Assembly: GCA_021781735.1 (NCBI GenBank)
Contig: JAJXWF010000002.1
Coordinates: 1 to 64,000 of the forward strand
DNA length: 64,000 bases
DNA from: Actinomycetes bacterium
Lineage (GTDB): Bacteria; Actinomycetota; Actinomycetes; Propionibacteriales; Propionibacteriaceae
Direction: 5' to 3'
Shown here: piece by piece, positions 9,761 to 17,247 of the stretch
How the letters are laid out: the number at the start of each line of letters is the position of its first letter
Position numbering within the stretch: the stretch's first letter is position 1
Notes under the pieces: model-generated
What the model was told of the DNA's origin: nothing
The model's input: only the letters and a program-made list of their open reading frames with translations
The model's database searches: none
Program-made: the position numbers and the translations under genes

Positions 9761-9983
9761 TTATCCACAGTATCCGGGGCACGAGCGACACAACAGGCCC
9801 CCTCCACTGTCGTTATCCACAGCCGGTATCCACACGTGTGGATGCAGCATCGGCGGGGATGCACCCTTCCCCGGTGGGAGTGCGCGGGCATCACCGCTCG
9901 TGAGGACGTCACCGCTCCGGGGATGAGACAGGGGTCGTGGGGTTCCTGTCACCGCGGACCGATTCGGCGCGCACTGTGGACAG
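9761..9983. promoter_or_regulatory. Origin region: DnaA boxes between dnaA and rpmH
   Basis: The 622-bp gap between the divergent dnaA and rpmH genes holds two perfect DnaA boxes TTATCCACA (9761-9769, 9813-9821). It also holds near matches GTATCCACA (9826-9834), TGTGGATGC (9837-9845, reverse) and TGTGGACAG (9975-9983, reverse). Divergent transcription on both sides is typical of oriC and of dnaA autoregulation. I do not see a strong AT-rich unwinding element here. Confidence 0.7.
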
Positions 9984-10311
9984 TCACGCCTCTGGGAAAC
10001 TAACAACCACCGCGTCCGAGCGCAACCCCGTGGGCAAATTCCCAGTGACATCCGGCGTGTCGGCTGGACGGATGGATGCCGGACGGTTTGTTGTGGGGCG
10101 GGTCCCGTGTGGCCATGACGCGGCGGTTTGCCCGAGCCTCGCCTCAGCCCGTATCGTGGATCAGTCGCAGTCGTGTCATCCGCGGGGATTTCCGTCCAGG
10201 AAAACCTGTGGTCGCCGCGCCGAACCGACCACCATACGATCACCTATACGACTCCTGTTGTGGGGCACGGCGCACCGAGCCGCATGACAGATCACGTCCG
10301 GAGATACATCC

Positions 10312-10449
10312 ATGTCGAAGCGTACGTTCCAGCCGAGCAACCGGCGTCGCAGCCGCACCCACGGTTTCCGGGCCCGCATGCGCACCCGCGCCGGACGGGC
10401 CATTCTGGCCGCCCGCCGGCGCAAGGGTCGCACGGAGCTGTCGGCCTGA
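10312..10449 (+). CDS. rpmH: Large ribosomal subunit protein bL34
   Basis: This 45-residue gene is too short for the ORF track. The product, [20 protein letters not shown] and onward to KGRTELSA, is a typical very basic bL34 of the 50S subunit. A purine-rich GGAGAT lies about nine bases before the ATG. It heads the plus-strand operon rpmH-rnpA-yidD-yidC that conserves its place next to dnaA across bacteria; the rnpA start lies five bases past its stop. Confidence 0.98.
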   Translation: MSKRTFQPSNRRRSRTHGFRARMRTRAGRAILAARRRKGRTELSA

Positions 10450-10454
10450 CGGAC

Positions 10455-10805
10455 GTGCTGCCCGCGAACCATCGCATGCGCGCGTCGTGGGAGTTCCGCG
10501 ACACGATGCGCCGTGGCGTGCGGGCGGCCCGGCCCACACTCGTGCTGCACGCCCAGCAGCTGCCCAGCCCCCCGTCACGGGTGGGCTTCGTGGTCTCTCG
10601 GACGGTCGGGGGTGCTGTCGTGCGCAACCGCGTGAAGCGCCAACTGCGTCATCTCGTGGCGCCCCACCTCAACGACTCAACGCCCATGGCCGTGGTCGTG
10701 CGCGCTCTGCCTGCGGCCTCGCAGCAATCCGAGCGTCTGCGTGACGATCTGGCGAGTGCCTGGTCGACCATCCAGCGTCGGTTGGGCTCCGGGGGGGCAT
10801 CGTGA
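10455..10805 (+). CDS. rnpA: Ribonuclease P protein component
   Basis: The 116-residue basic protein helps the RNase P RNA cut 5' leaders from tRNA precursors. The core motif is RVGFVVSRTVGGAVVRNRVKRQLRHL, whose RNRVKRQLR stretch is the RNA-binding signature. The track ORF starts far upstream inside rpmH; the true start is the GTG at 10455, giving the family N-terminus LPANHRMRAS. The stop overlaps the yidD start (GTGA). Confidence 0.96.
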   Translation: MLPANHRMRASWEFRDTMRRGVRAARPTLVLHAQQLPSPPSRVGFVVSRTVGGAVVRNRVKRQLRHLVAPHLNDSTPMAVVVRALPAASQQSERLRDDLASAWSTIQRRLGSGGAS

Positions 10806-11188
10806 CCACGGCGACGTTCGCCCATTGGAGCGGACGCATCATCGGCCGCTTCCTGCGCGCCGCGGTGAGCAGGTCACCGTTGGCGTGGGCGCTCATCGGC
10901 GTCGTCCGAGGGTGGCGGGCTGTGCTCTCGCCGCTCTACGGAGACGTATGCAAGTTCTACCCGACGTGCTCCAGCTACGGCCTCACGGCGCTGGAGACCC
11001 ACGGGGCCATCAAGGGAAGCTGGCTGACTGTGCGCCGGCTCGTGAGATGCCACCCCTGGTCGCTGGGCGGATACGACCCGGTTCCCGGAGCCGAGCCACA
11101 CCTGGGCCATGGGCACCCGCCCGTCGTCCCCGACGATTCAGACCCGGACGCCGACCCGGCGTCACCCAGCCGAGGTAGCCAACGATGA
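10802..11188 (+). CDS. yidD: Membrane protein insertion efficiency factor YidD
   Basis: The 128-residue protein has the YidD core GDVCKFYPTCSSYGLTAL followed by ...RLVRCHPWSLGGYDPVP, with the conserved cysteines and an amphipathic membrane-associated helix before them. YidD is thought to assist YidC-mediated insertion. The start GTG overlaps the rnpA stop and its own stop overlaps the yidC start, so translation is coupled. The C-terminal tail is rich in D and P and not conserved. Confidence 0.95.
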   Translation: MTTATFAHWSGRIIGRFLRAAVSRSPLAWALIGVVRGWRAVLSPLYGDVCKFYPTCSSYGLTALETHGAIKGSWLTVRRLVRCHPWSLGGYDPVPGAEPHLGHGHPPVVPDDSDPDADPASPSRGSQR

Positions 11189-12306
11189 CGCTCTTCACGC
11201 CCCTTCTTGTCCCGCTGTTCGCGTTCTTCTCGTTGTGGACCTCCATCCGTGACGTGCTGTCGGCCATGATGCAGCCCCTTTACTGGGCGGTGTCGGGCCT
11301 GGTGGTGCTGTTCCACAGCGTCTGGTCGCCGGTGTTCGGGGCTGATTCGGGCTGGACCTGGACGCTCGCGATCGTCAGTCTGACGGTCGTCATCCGGATC
11401 CTGCTCATTCCGCTGTTCGTGCGCCAGATCAACTCCGCGCGGAGCATGCAGTTGATCCAGCCGAAGCTCAAGGCGCTGCAGGAGCGACACGGCTCGGACC
11501 GTGAACGGCTGGCGCAGGAGCAGATGAAGCTCTACCGCGAAGAGGGCGTGAACCCGGCGGCGTCGTGCCTGCCGCTGCTGCTGCAGGCGCCGATCTTCCT
11601 GGCCCTGTTCCGCGTGCTGGAAGGGGCCGCCGCGCAACCCCACCCGATCCCACGCGGCACGTTCTTCAAGGCCCACCCGGAACTCATGGCGTCGCTGAGT
11701 CATTCGTCGATTTTCAATGCGCAGCTCGCCGGGCGGTTCTTCCCGATCAACAACGGGTTCGGCGCCACCCAGGTGCTGTCGATGGTCCTGATCCTCGCGA
11801 TGTCCCTGGTGCTGTTCGTCACCCAGCTGCAGTTGCTCAAGAAGAACATGCCGCCGGAGTCGCTCACCGGACCGATGGCCCAGCAGCAGAAGATGATGCT
11901 GTACCTCTTCCCGTTCATCTACCTGTTCACGGGCATCAGCATCCCCATCGGCGTGCTGATCTATTGGCTGACGACCAACGTCTGGACGATGGGACAGCAG
12001 TGGATCATCATCCGCAACAACCCGTCGCCGAACACTCCCGCCTACATCGAGTGGGAGGAGCGCATGCGGGCACGGGGCAAGGATCCGCATGCGATCGAGG
12101 CGGAGCGCTCGCAGAAGCGCAAGCGCCGGGTGGTCAGTGACACGCCCGCGGCCGAGGTCGTCGAGGAGGACGGCACGACCCGTCACGTCGTCGCGCGACA
12201 GAACGTCAAGCGTCAGACGGTGCGCAAGGATGACGCCGAAGCCAAGCAGGTGATCTCGCGTCAACAGCCGCAGCGGCAGAATCGCGCGGCTCGAAAGAAG
12301 AATTGA
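11185..12306 (+). CDS. yidC: Membrane protein insertase YidC/OxaI
   Basis: The 373-residue insertase places membrane proteins into the cytoplasmic membrane alone or with SecYEG. It shows the YidC/Oxa1 core with about five membrane helices (WTLAIVSLTVVIRILLIPLF near residues 55-75; VLSMVLILAMSLVLFVTQL; YLFPFIYLFTGISIPIGVLIYW), including the hydrophilic-groove arginine in VIRILL. The C-terminal 80 residues are a basic ribosome-contacting tail. The ATG overlaps the yidD stop. Confidence 0.96.
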   Translation: MTLFTPLLVPLFAFFSLWTSIRDVLSAMMQPLYWAVSGLVVLFHSVWSPVFGADSGWTWTLAIVSLTVVIRILLIPLFVRQINSARSMQLIQPKLKALQERHGSDRERLAQEQMKLYREEGVNPAASCLPLLLQAPIFLALFRVLEGAAAQPHPIPRGTFFKAHPELMASLSHSSIFNAQLAGRFFPINNGFGATQVLSMVLILAMSLVLFVTQLQLLKKNMPPESLTGPMAQQQKMMLYLFPFIYLFTGISIPIGVLIYWLTTNVWTMGQQWIIIRNNPSPNTPAYIEWEERMRARGKDPHAIEAERSQKRKRRVVSDTPAAEVVEEDGTTRHVVARQNVKRQTVRKDDAEAKQVISRQQPQRQNRAARKKN

Positions 12307-12365
12307 CGCCGGTCGGAGATCGGCGAGCATTCGGCCCCGTGGGGCCATCGGCAATCAGGAGACCC

Positions 12366-12962
12366 ATGAGCGACGTGGAGAGAACGATGAGCGAGAGCGC
12401 ACGCAGCGACCAGGTCGCGGACCAGCCCGCCGAGGATGTCGTGGTGCATGACGATGTCGATGACGAGTCCGAGGACGAGGCGGGGGCTGGACCGGCCGCC
12501 GGCAGTCGGCGTCAGCAACTGGAGGCCGAGGGCGATGTTGCCGCCGACTACCTCGAGGAGTTGCTGGACATCGCCGACCTCGATGGTGACATCGACACCT
12601 ACACCGAAGGTGGCCGGGCGCATGTGAGTATCGTCACCGACAGCGAGGAGCTGGTCGGTCACGACGGCGAGGTGCTGGAGGCCCTCCAGGAGCTCGTGCG
12701 GCTCGCGGTGATGACCGAGACGGGCAACAGGAGCCGGCTCATGCTCGACATCGCCGGTTACCGGGACAAGCAGCGCAAGCGGCTGCGGTTGTTGGCCGAG
12801 GATGCGATCGCCGAGGTGAAGGCGTCCGGTGAGGCGGTCGCGTTGGCCCCGATGAACCCGTTCGAGCGGAAGATCGTGCACGACACGGTGGCCGAGGCCG
12901 GGCTTGTGAGCGAGTCCGAGGGTGTCGAGCCGCGTCGTCATGTCGTGATCCGGCCGGCCTGA
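12366..12962 (+). CDS. khpB: RNA-binding protein KhpB (Jag), KH and R3H domains
   Basis: The 198-residue protein starts at the ATG at 12366, with AGGAGA six bases upstream, rather than the earlier track start. An acidic N-terminal stretch (residues 1-50) precedes a KH domain with the loop VGHDGEVL and a C-terminal R3H domain (FERKIVHDTVAEAG). KhpB-type proteins bind RNA and in Gram-positive bacteria affect cell division and envelope growth. It sits between yidC and rsmG, the usual place. Confidence 0.94.
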   Translation: MSDVERTMSESARSDQVADQPAEDVVVHDDVDDESEDEAGAGPAAGSRRQQLEAEGDVAADYLEELLDIADLDGDIDTYTEGGRAHVSIVTDSEELVGHDGEVLEALQELVRLAVMTETGNRSRLMLDIAGYRDKQRKRLRLLAEDAIAEVKASGEAVALAPMNPFERKIVHDTVAEAGLVSESEGVEPRRHVVIRPA

Positions 12963-12966
12963 ACCC

Positions 12967-13611
12967 ATGTCGGACCCGGGCGCCGAGGGTCAGCCGCCCT
13001 CCGATCTGGCGACTCCCCAGGGGCTGTTCGGCCCCGAGGTCGGTTTATTATTAGAGCAATATATCGATATATTGGCAAGTCGTGGAATTGACTGGGGGGT
13101 GATCGGTCCACGGGAGGCCCCTCGGTTGTTCGATCGTCATATTCTCAACAGCCTGGCCGTTCGCGACCTGCTTCCCCAGGGTGTGGAAGTGGTTGACATC
13201 GGTAGCGGCGCAGGACTCCCGGGCATTCCGCTGGCGATCGTTCGGCCCGACCTGCGCGTCGTCCTGCTTGAGCCACTTCTGCGTCGGGCCACTTTCCTCG
13301 AGGAGGCGGTCCAGGAGCTGGGGCTCCGCCGACGGGTGATCGTTCAGCGGGGACGGGCCGAGGACTTGAGCGCGCCGGCGGACATCTTCGTCGCCCGCGC
13401 GGTCGCTCCCCTCGCGCGTTTGGTGGCGTGGGTCGCGCCGGTCATCGGCCCGGTCAGTGAATTGATCGCCCTCAAGGGCTCGAGCGCGGCGGCGGAGGTC
13501 GCCGCTGCCGAGCCGGTGCTGAGGCGGTCGAGGCTGCGCGCGGAGGTGTTGGTGGTGCGAGCATTCCCCGGTTCAGAACCGACGCACGCGGTGAGGGTCC
13601 GACGGGCCTGA
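12967..13611 (+). CDS. rsmG: 16S rRNA (guanine527-N7)-methyltransferase
   Basis: The 214-residue enzyme methylates G527 of 16S rRNA using S-adenosylmethionine. The SAM-binding loop is VDIGSGAGLPGIPLA, preceded by the substrate motif FDRHILNSLAV. It starts four bases after khpB. Codons 27-44 are strikingly AT-rich (GGT TTA TTA TTA GAG CAA TAT ATC GAT ATA TTG), unlike the rest of the gene, and include an 18-bp perfect palindrome. Confidence 0.95.
   Translation: MSDPGAEGQPPSDLATPQGLFGPEVGLLLEQYIDILASRGIDWGVIGPREAPRLFDRHILNSLAVRDLLPQGVEVVDIGSGAGLPGIPLAIVRPDLRVVLLEPLLRRATFLEEAVQELGLRRRVIVQRGRAEDLSAPADIFVARAVAPLARLVAWVAPVIGPVSELIALKGSSAAAEVAAAEPVLRRSRLRAEVLVVRAFPGSEPTHAVRVRRA
13057..13074. repeat. 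18-bp perfect AT-rich palindrome inside rsmG
   Basis: CAATATATCGATATATTG reads the same on both strands and contains 14 A/T bases within a gene otherwise near 70 percent GC. It is preceded by three TTA codons. It could be a protein-binding or easily melted site kept under selection within the coding sequence; this is inference. Confidence 0.75.
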
Positions 13612-13728
13612 GGCAACGTATGTGGTGGGGCTCGAGCCGGCCTGAGCCCACGTGTGTGGTCGGGGTCGAGCCGGCCTGAGCCACCGCGTGTGGTGCGGGT
13701 CCCGCCTGAGGCAATGCATGTGGGGGTC
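13607..13728. repeat. Degenerate 34-bp tandem repeat after rsmG
   Basis: Units begin CCTGAG at 13607, 13641, 13675 and 13705. The first two are 34 bp long and end GAGCCGG, the third is shortened to 30 bp, and the fourth is partial (to about 13726). The first unit starts in the last codons of rsmG. Shared core: CCTGAGnCnnCGnnTGTGGT. Confidence 0.7.
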
Positions 13729-14072
13729 CTTCTGGCCCGGGCGGCCCACTGTCCATGAGTTGCCTGGGGTGCGGTGGCCGAGCGGTGGGTCGTCCTGGGG
13801 TTGGGACTCCCCCGGGCCGATCCGAGATCCGTGCTGATGGTGCGAGGGGTCGCCCGACTGGTTCGCCGTCGAGGAACCACGATCGGAGACACCCTGCGAT
13901 GGGCGCTGCTGGATCCGATGAGGACGGGCGCGATGCGAGGCGGGCTCCGTGCGGATCGCCCGTGGGTGACCCGAGTCGGGCGAGGCCGATGTTCGGCGGG
14001 TCTCGTGAGGTGTCCGCTCGCCTCGTCTGGATCCGTCGGAACACTCGCTAGACTGTGCCGCCGGAGGTGCAT
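13729..14072. other. Gap before parA without a recognised gene
   Basis: About 340 bp follow the repeats. A plus-strand ORF (13774-14076) exists, but it has no recognisable domain, no good ribosome binding site and the arginine-rich look of a shadow frame. The parA promoter probably lies here but was not assigned. Confidence 0.4.
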
Positions 14073-15044
14073 GTGATCAAGTTCCACAGGGGCCGCAAAC
14101 CGGAGGCCGATGTTTCACGTGAAACAGAGCCGGTGATTCCCTCGTATGCGGGCGCGCCACGTCGGGCGGCCTTCGATGGCCCCGATGACCAGGCGCTCCA
14201 CGAGCCCGATGTTTCACGTGAAACACCCCCCGATCGCGTCCTCCCTCGCCCAGAGCGCGCTCGCGTCTTCGTGATTGCGAACCAGAAGGGCGGCGTCGGG
14301 AAGACCACCACGGCGGTCAACCTCGCGACCGCGCTCGCCATGGGCGGGTTGCGCGTCCTCGTCGTCGACCTGGACCCTCAGGGCAACGCGTCCACGGCGC
14401 TGGGTGTGGAGCATCGCGAGGGGACGAAGGGCACCTATGAGGTACTCCTGGGTGGAGAGGACATCGTCACCCACGCCGTCGTCTCCGCCGAGGCTCCCCT
14501 GCTCACGGTGCTCCCGGCAACCATCGACCTGGCGGCCGCCGAGGTCGAACTCGTGAACACCTCCGCCCGTGAGCAGCGACTCAAGCGAGCCCTGGCCCGC
14601 TATCTCGCCGAGCACCGCACCGACTACGTCTTCATCGACTGTCCCCCCTCGCTCGGCCTGTTGACCGTCAACGCCCTTGTCGCGGCCGGCGAGCTGCTGA
14701 TCCCGATCCAATGTGAGTACTACGCGCTCGAGGGCCTGTCGCAACTGCTGCGCACGATCGACATCGTCAAGGGTGAACTCAACGATCACCTGCTCCTGTC
14801 CACCATTTTGTTGACGATGTACGACGGGCGGACGAACCTCGCCCAGCAGGTGGCCGCCGAGGTGCGTGGCCACTTCGGCCGGGAGACGCTCGACACGAAG
14901 ATCCCTCGTTCGGTGCGGGTGTCGGAGGCTCCCAGCTACGGCCGCACCGTCCTCACCTACGATCCTTCCTCGGCGGGAGCGGTCGCCTACCGCTTTGCCG
15001 CCCAGGAGATCGCGGAACGAGCTGTTGAACGCATGGAGGCGTGA
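14073..15044 (+). CDS. parA: Chromosome partitioning ATPase ParA
   Basis: The protein (about 323 residues from the GTG at 14073, which has GGAGG about seven bases upstream) is a deviant-Walker ATPase that moves ParB-parS complexes. The P-loop is ANQKGGVGKTTTAVNLA at about residue 70, followed by VVDLDPQGN and FIDCPPSLG. The 60-70 residues before the P-loop are a disordered arm. Two parS sites lie inside the DNA for this arm, so the peptide reads DVSRET twice. Its stop overlaps the parB start. Confidence 0.95.
   Translation: MIKFHRGRKPEADVSRETEPVIPSYAGAPRRAAFDGPDDQALHEPDVSRETPPDRVLPRPERARVFVIANQKGGVGKTTTAVNLATALAMGGLRVLVVDLDPQGNASTALGVEHREGTKGTYEVLLGGEDIVTHAVVSAEAPLLTVLPATIDLAAAEVELVNTSAREQRLKRALARYLAEHRTDYVFIDCPPSLGLLTVNALVAAGELLIPIQCEYYALEGLSQLLRTIDIVKGELNDHLLLSTILLTMYDGRTNLAQQVAAEVRGHFGRETLDTKIPRSVRVSEAPSYGRTVLTYDPSSAGAVAYRFAAQEIAERAVERMEA
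14111..14126. promoter_or_regulatory. parS site 1
   Basis: TGTTTCACGTGAAACA matches the universal bacterial parS palindrome perfectly. It lies within the 5' coding part of parA, where ParB can nucleate and load as a CTP-dependent clamp. Confidence 0.95.
14210..14225. promoter_or_regulatory. parS site 2
   Basis: A second perfect TGTTTCACGTGAAACA, 99 bp from the first and in the same reading phase, again encoding VSRET in the ParA arm. Confidence 0.95.
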
Positions 15045-15964
15045 TGGCGACAAAGCACCAGACCGGTCTCGGCCGGGGACTCGGCGAACTCTTCGTTCGC
15101 ACCGATGATGAACCGCGGACCGAGCGCGGCGGAACCGCGGAACGATCGGCGCCCATCGGAGACGGCTCCTACCTCACCACGCTTCGCGTCGACACGGTGA
15201 CGCCGAATCCCCGTCAGCCACGTCAGGTGTTCGACGAGGACGAGCTCCGTGAGCTCGCCGCGTCCCTCAGCGAGGTCGGCGTCCTGCAGCCCATCGTCGT
15301 CCGGGATAGACACGACGGCACCTTCGAGTTGATCATGGGAGAGCGACGCCTCCGGGCAGCCCGGATCGCCGGCCTCGACACGGTGCCGGCGATCATCCGG
15401 GCCACCGATGACAGCGACCTGCTGCGCGACGCGCTGCTGGAAAACATCCACCGCGCGCAACTCAATCCCTTGGAGGAGGCCGCCGCCTACCAGCAACTGC
15501 TCGACGACTTCGGATGTACCCAGGAGGAACTCTCGGGGCGGATCAAGCGCTCCCGTCCCCAGATCTCGAACACCATCAGGCTGTTGCGCCTCCCCGCACC
15601 CGTGCAGCGCAGGGTGGCTGCCGGCGTCCTCTCCGCGGGACATGCGCGGGCCCTGCTCAGCCTCAGCGACCCCGTCGCCCAGGAGCAGCTGGCCCAGAGG
15701 ATCGTCGCGGAGGGTCTGTCTGTGCGCAGCACCGAGGAAGTCGTCGCGACACGGGGCACGGATGATCGTTCGCCTCGGACACCCCGAACGACGCCGGTGA
15801 GCCCTCGGGCCGAGGATCTCTCCTCAGAGCTGTCGGACCACTTCGACACCCGGGTGCGGGTCAGCATCGGACGCACCAAGGGCAGGATCGTCATCGAGTT
15901 CGCCGGGGAGGACGACCTCGAGCGAATCCTCGCCGTCGTCAAAAACAAAGAGACAACAGGCTAA
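15044..15964 (+). CDS. parB: Chromosome partitioning protein ParB
   Basis: The roughly 306-residue ParB is a CTP-dependent DNA clamp that binds parS. It begins with the conserved HQTGLGRGLGELF. The CTP-binding signature is GERRLRAARIAG. The parS-reading helix-turn-helix is QEELSGRIKRSRPQISNTIRLLRLP, and the C-terminal dimer domain ends RILAVVKNKETTG. The ATG overlaps the parA stop (ATGA), with GGAGG about six bases before it. It closes the operon and is followed by an AT-rich spacer. Confidence 0.96.
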   Translation: MATKHQTGLGRGLGELFVRTDDEPRTERGGTAERSAPIGDGSYLTTLRVDTVTPNPRQPRQVFDEDELRELAASLSEVGVLQPIVVRDRHDGTFELIMGERRLRAARIAGLDTVPAIIRATDDSDLLRDALLENIHRAQLNPLEEAAAYQQLLDDFGCTQEELSGRIKRSRPQISNTIRLLRLPAPVQRRVAAGVLSAGHARALLSLSDPVAQEQLAQRIVAEGLSVRSTEEVVATRGTDDRSPRTPRTTPVSPRAEDLSSELSDHFDTRVRVSIGRTKGRIVIEFAGEDDLERILAVVKNKETTG

Positions 15965-16019
15965 ATCTTTAAAAACCTAAATCAATTAATGCATGAAGCG
16001 TTTTGTCGATAAATACACA
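15962..16019. other. AT-rich spacer between the convergent parB and DUF3817 genes
   Basis: The sequence TAAATCTTTAAAAACCTAAATCAATT and on to GATAAATACACATC is very AT-rich against a background near 70 percent GC. It separates the 3' ends of two convergent genes. No clear hairpin terminator is seen. Confidence 0.6.
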
Positions 16020-16421
16020 TCAATCCAACTGCTTGAGCCCGGACTGGACGTCCCGCAGCAGACCTTCGATCTCGAGCCGGGCACGGTGCTCAGCCACGAA
16101 CGTCAGAAACGGGATGAGGCCCGACAGGGCGATGATGCCCATCCGGCCGATTCCCCAGTGCACGCGGCGGCCCAGGTCGAAGGTGGTGATCAGCAGCACC
16201 ATGTACAGCCAACCGTGCGGGATTCCGGTGTATGTGACCCACCGCCCGTCGTGTGGACCGAAGTACTTGAGCGGCACGGCAACACACACGAGCAGAATCA
16301 GCAGCGTCCCCACGAGGTATGCGGTGATGCGGTAGCGCAACAGTGCGCCGCGCACCTGGCGCAGGGTCTCGTCGGTGTCGTCGTCGAGGGGCTCGACCGG
16401 GGGATTGCTGGATGAGGTCAC
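16020..16421 (-). CDS. DUF3817 family membrane protein
   Basis: The 133-residue protein has three predicted membrane helices (ITAYLVGTLLILLVCVAVPL, GWLYMVLLITTFDLG, GIIALSGLIPFLTFVAEH) and the family motif GIPHGWLYMV. DUF3817 proteins are common in actinobacteria and of unknown function. It lies 40 bp downstream of the SURF1 gene on the same strand and may share its transcript. Confidence 0.85.
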   Translation of the reverse strand: MTSSSNPPVEPLDDDTDETLRQVRGALLRYRITAYLVGTLLILLVCVAVPLKYFGPHDGRWVTYTGIPHGWLYMVLLITTFDLGRRVHWGIGRMGIIALSGLIPFLTFVAEHRARLEIEGLLRDVQSGLKQLD

Positions 16422-16461
16422 CCGCCCAGGTTACCCAGTGGACGCCCCAACCCCACCCGCC

Positions 16462-17247
16462 TCACCCCGCCGCGGCGTCCTCACCCGAAACGGCCTCCGG
16501 TCGGGTTCCGGCGTCGCTCAGATCGGCGTCGTCGGAGCGTCGCCCGAAGGACCGGGCGAGCGCGATGCCCATGACCATGGCGAAGATCGCGAACACCCAC
16601 CACTGAATGGCGTAGCCGAGGTTCTGCGCGTTTCCCGACGCGTCGTTCGGGAAGGTGACGATCGCAGGCTCGAGGCCCTCGACGCGAGCCGAGGCCGCGT
16701 CGAGCGTCACGAACCCGGCGGTGACCCCGGTGGGCCACCCCTGGGCCAGCCGCTCGATGCGGACGCCGTTGAGCCATCCGCTGGGTGCCCCCGGGGGCGC
16801 GCTCCCGGTCGACGTGCTCTCGGACGGCATCATGATGCCGACCAGCGATACCGATCCCCCCGGCGCAGGGGGGACGGCGGTGTCGAGGGAGGGGACGCTG
16901 CCGCGCACCACCGGGACGATCCGCGAGTGATCCACGAACGCGCTGACGACCCGATAGGGGGGTGAGCTGCCGACCAGAACCGGTGGCTGGGCGAGGTAGT
17001 GGCCGTCGAGGCGGACCGGCAGGCCGTACAGGTCGCCGATCGGGAGGCCGGAGTCGAGTTGCTGATTGAGCGCCACCGGCGCCCGGTTCGAGCGCTCGAT
17101 CAGGCTGTTGCGCCCCTGGGTCACGTACACCGACATCTGCCACACACCCAGCCCGAGCATCACGACGGCGAGCATGCCGGCGACGGTGAGAGCCGCGATC
17201 TGCCGCCCGCGGATCCCGGCTCGCGACCGCAGCGTCGGCTCGCTCAT
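16462..17247 (-). CDS. SURF1-family cytochrome oxidase biogenesis protein
   Basis: The 261-residue protein has one N-terminal membrane helix (IAALTVAGMLAVVMLGLGVWQ), a large extracytoplasmic domain and a C-terminal helix ending near RSFGRR. The motifs LGVWQ and NLGYAIQWWVFA are SURF1 hallmarks. SURF1 assists haem a insertion or assembly of cytochrome c oxidase. The track ORF starts far upstream; I use the ATG at 17247, which overlaps the ddl stop (ATGA) and gives the family N-terminus. Confidence 0.88.
   Translation of the reverse strand: MSEPTLRSRAGIRGRQIAALTVAGMLAVVMLGLGVWQMSVYVTQGRNSLIERSNRAPVALNQQLDSGLPIGDLYGLPVRLDGHYLAQPPVLVGSSPPYRVVSAFVDHSRIVPVVRGSVPSLDTAVPPAPGGSVSLVGIMMPSESTSTGSAPPGAPSGWLNGVRIERLAQGWPTGVTAGFVTLDAASARVEGLEPAIVTFPNDASGNAQNLGYAIQWWVFAIFAMVMGIALARSFGRRSDDADLSDAGTRPEAVSGEDAAAG

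Noticed and set aside
13774-14076. Plus-strand ORF of 100 codons before parA
   Set aside because: No ribosome binding site, no domain, arginine-rich; most likely non-coding.
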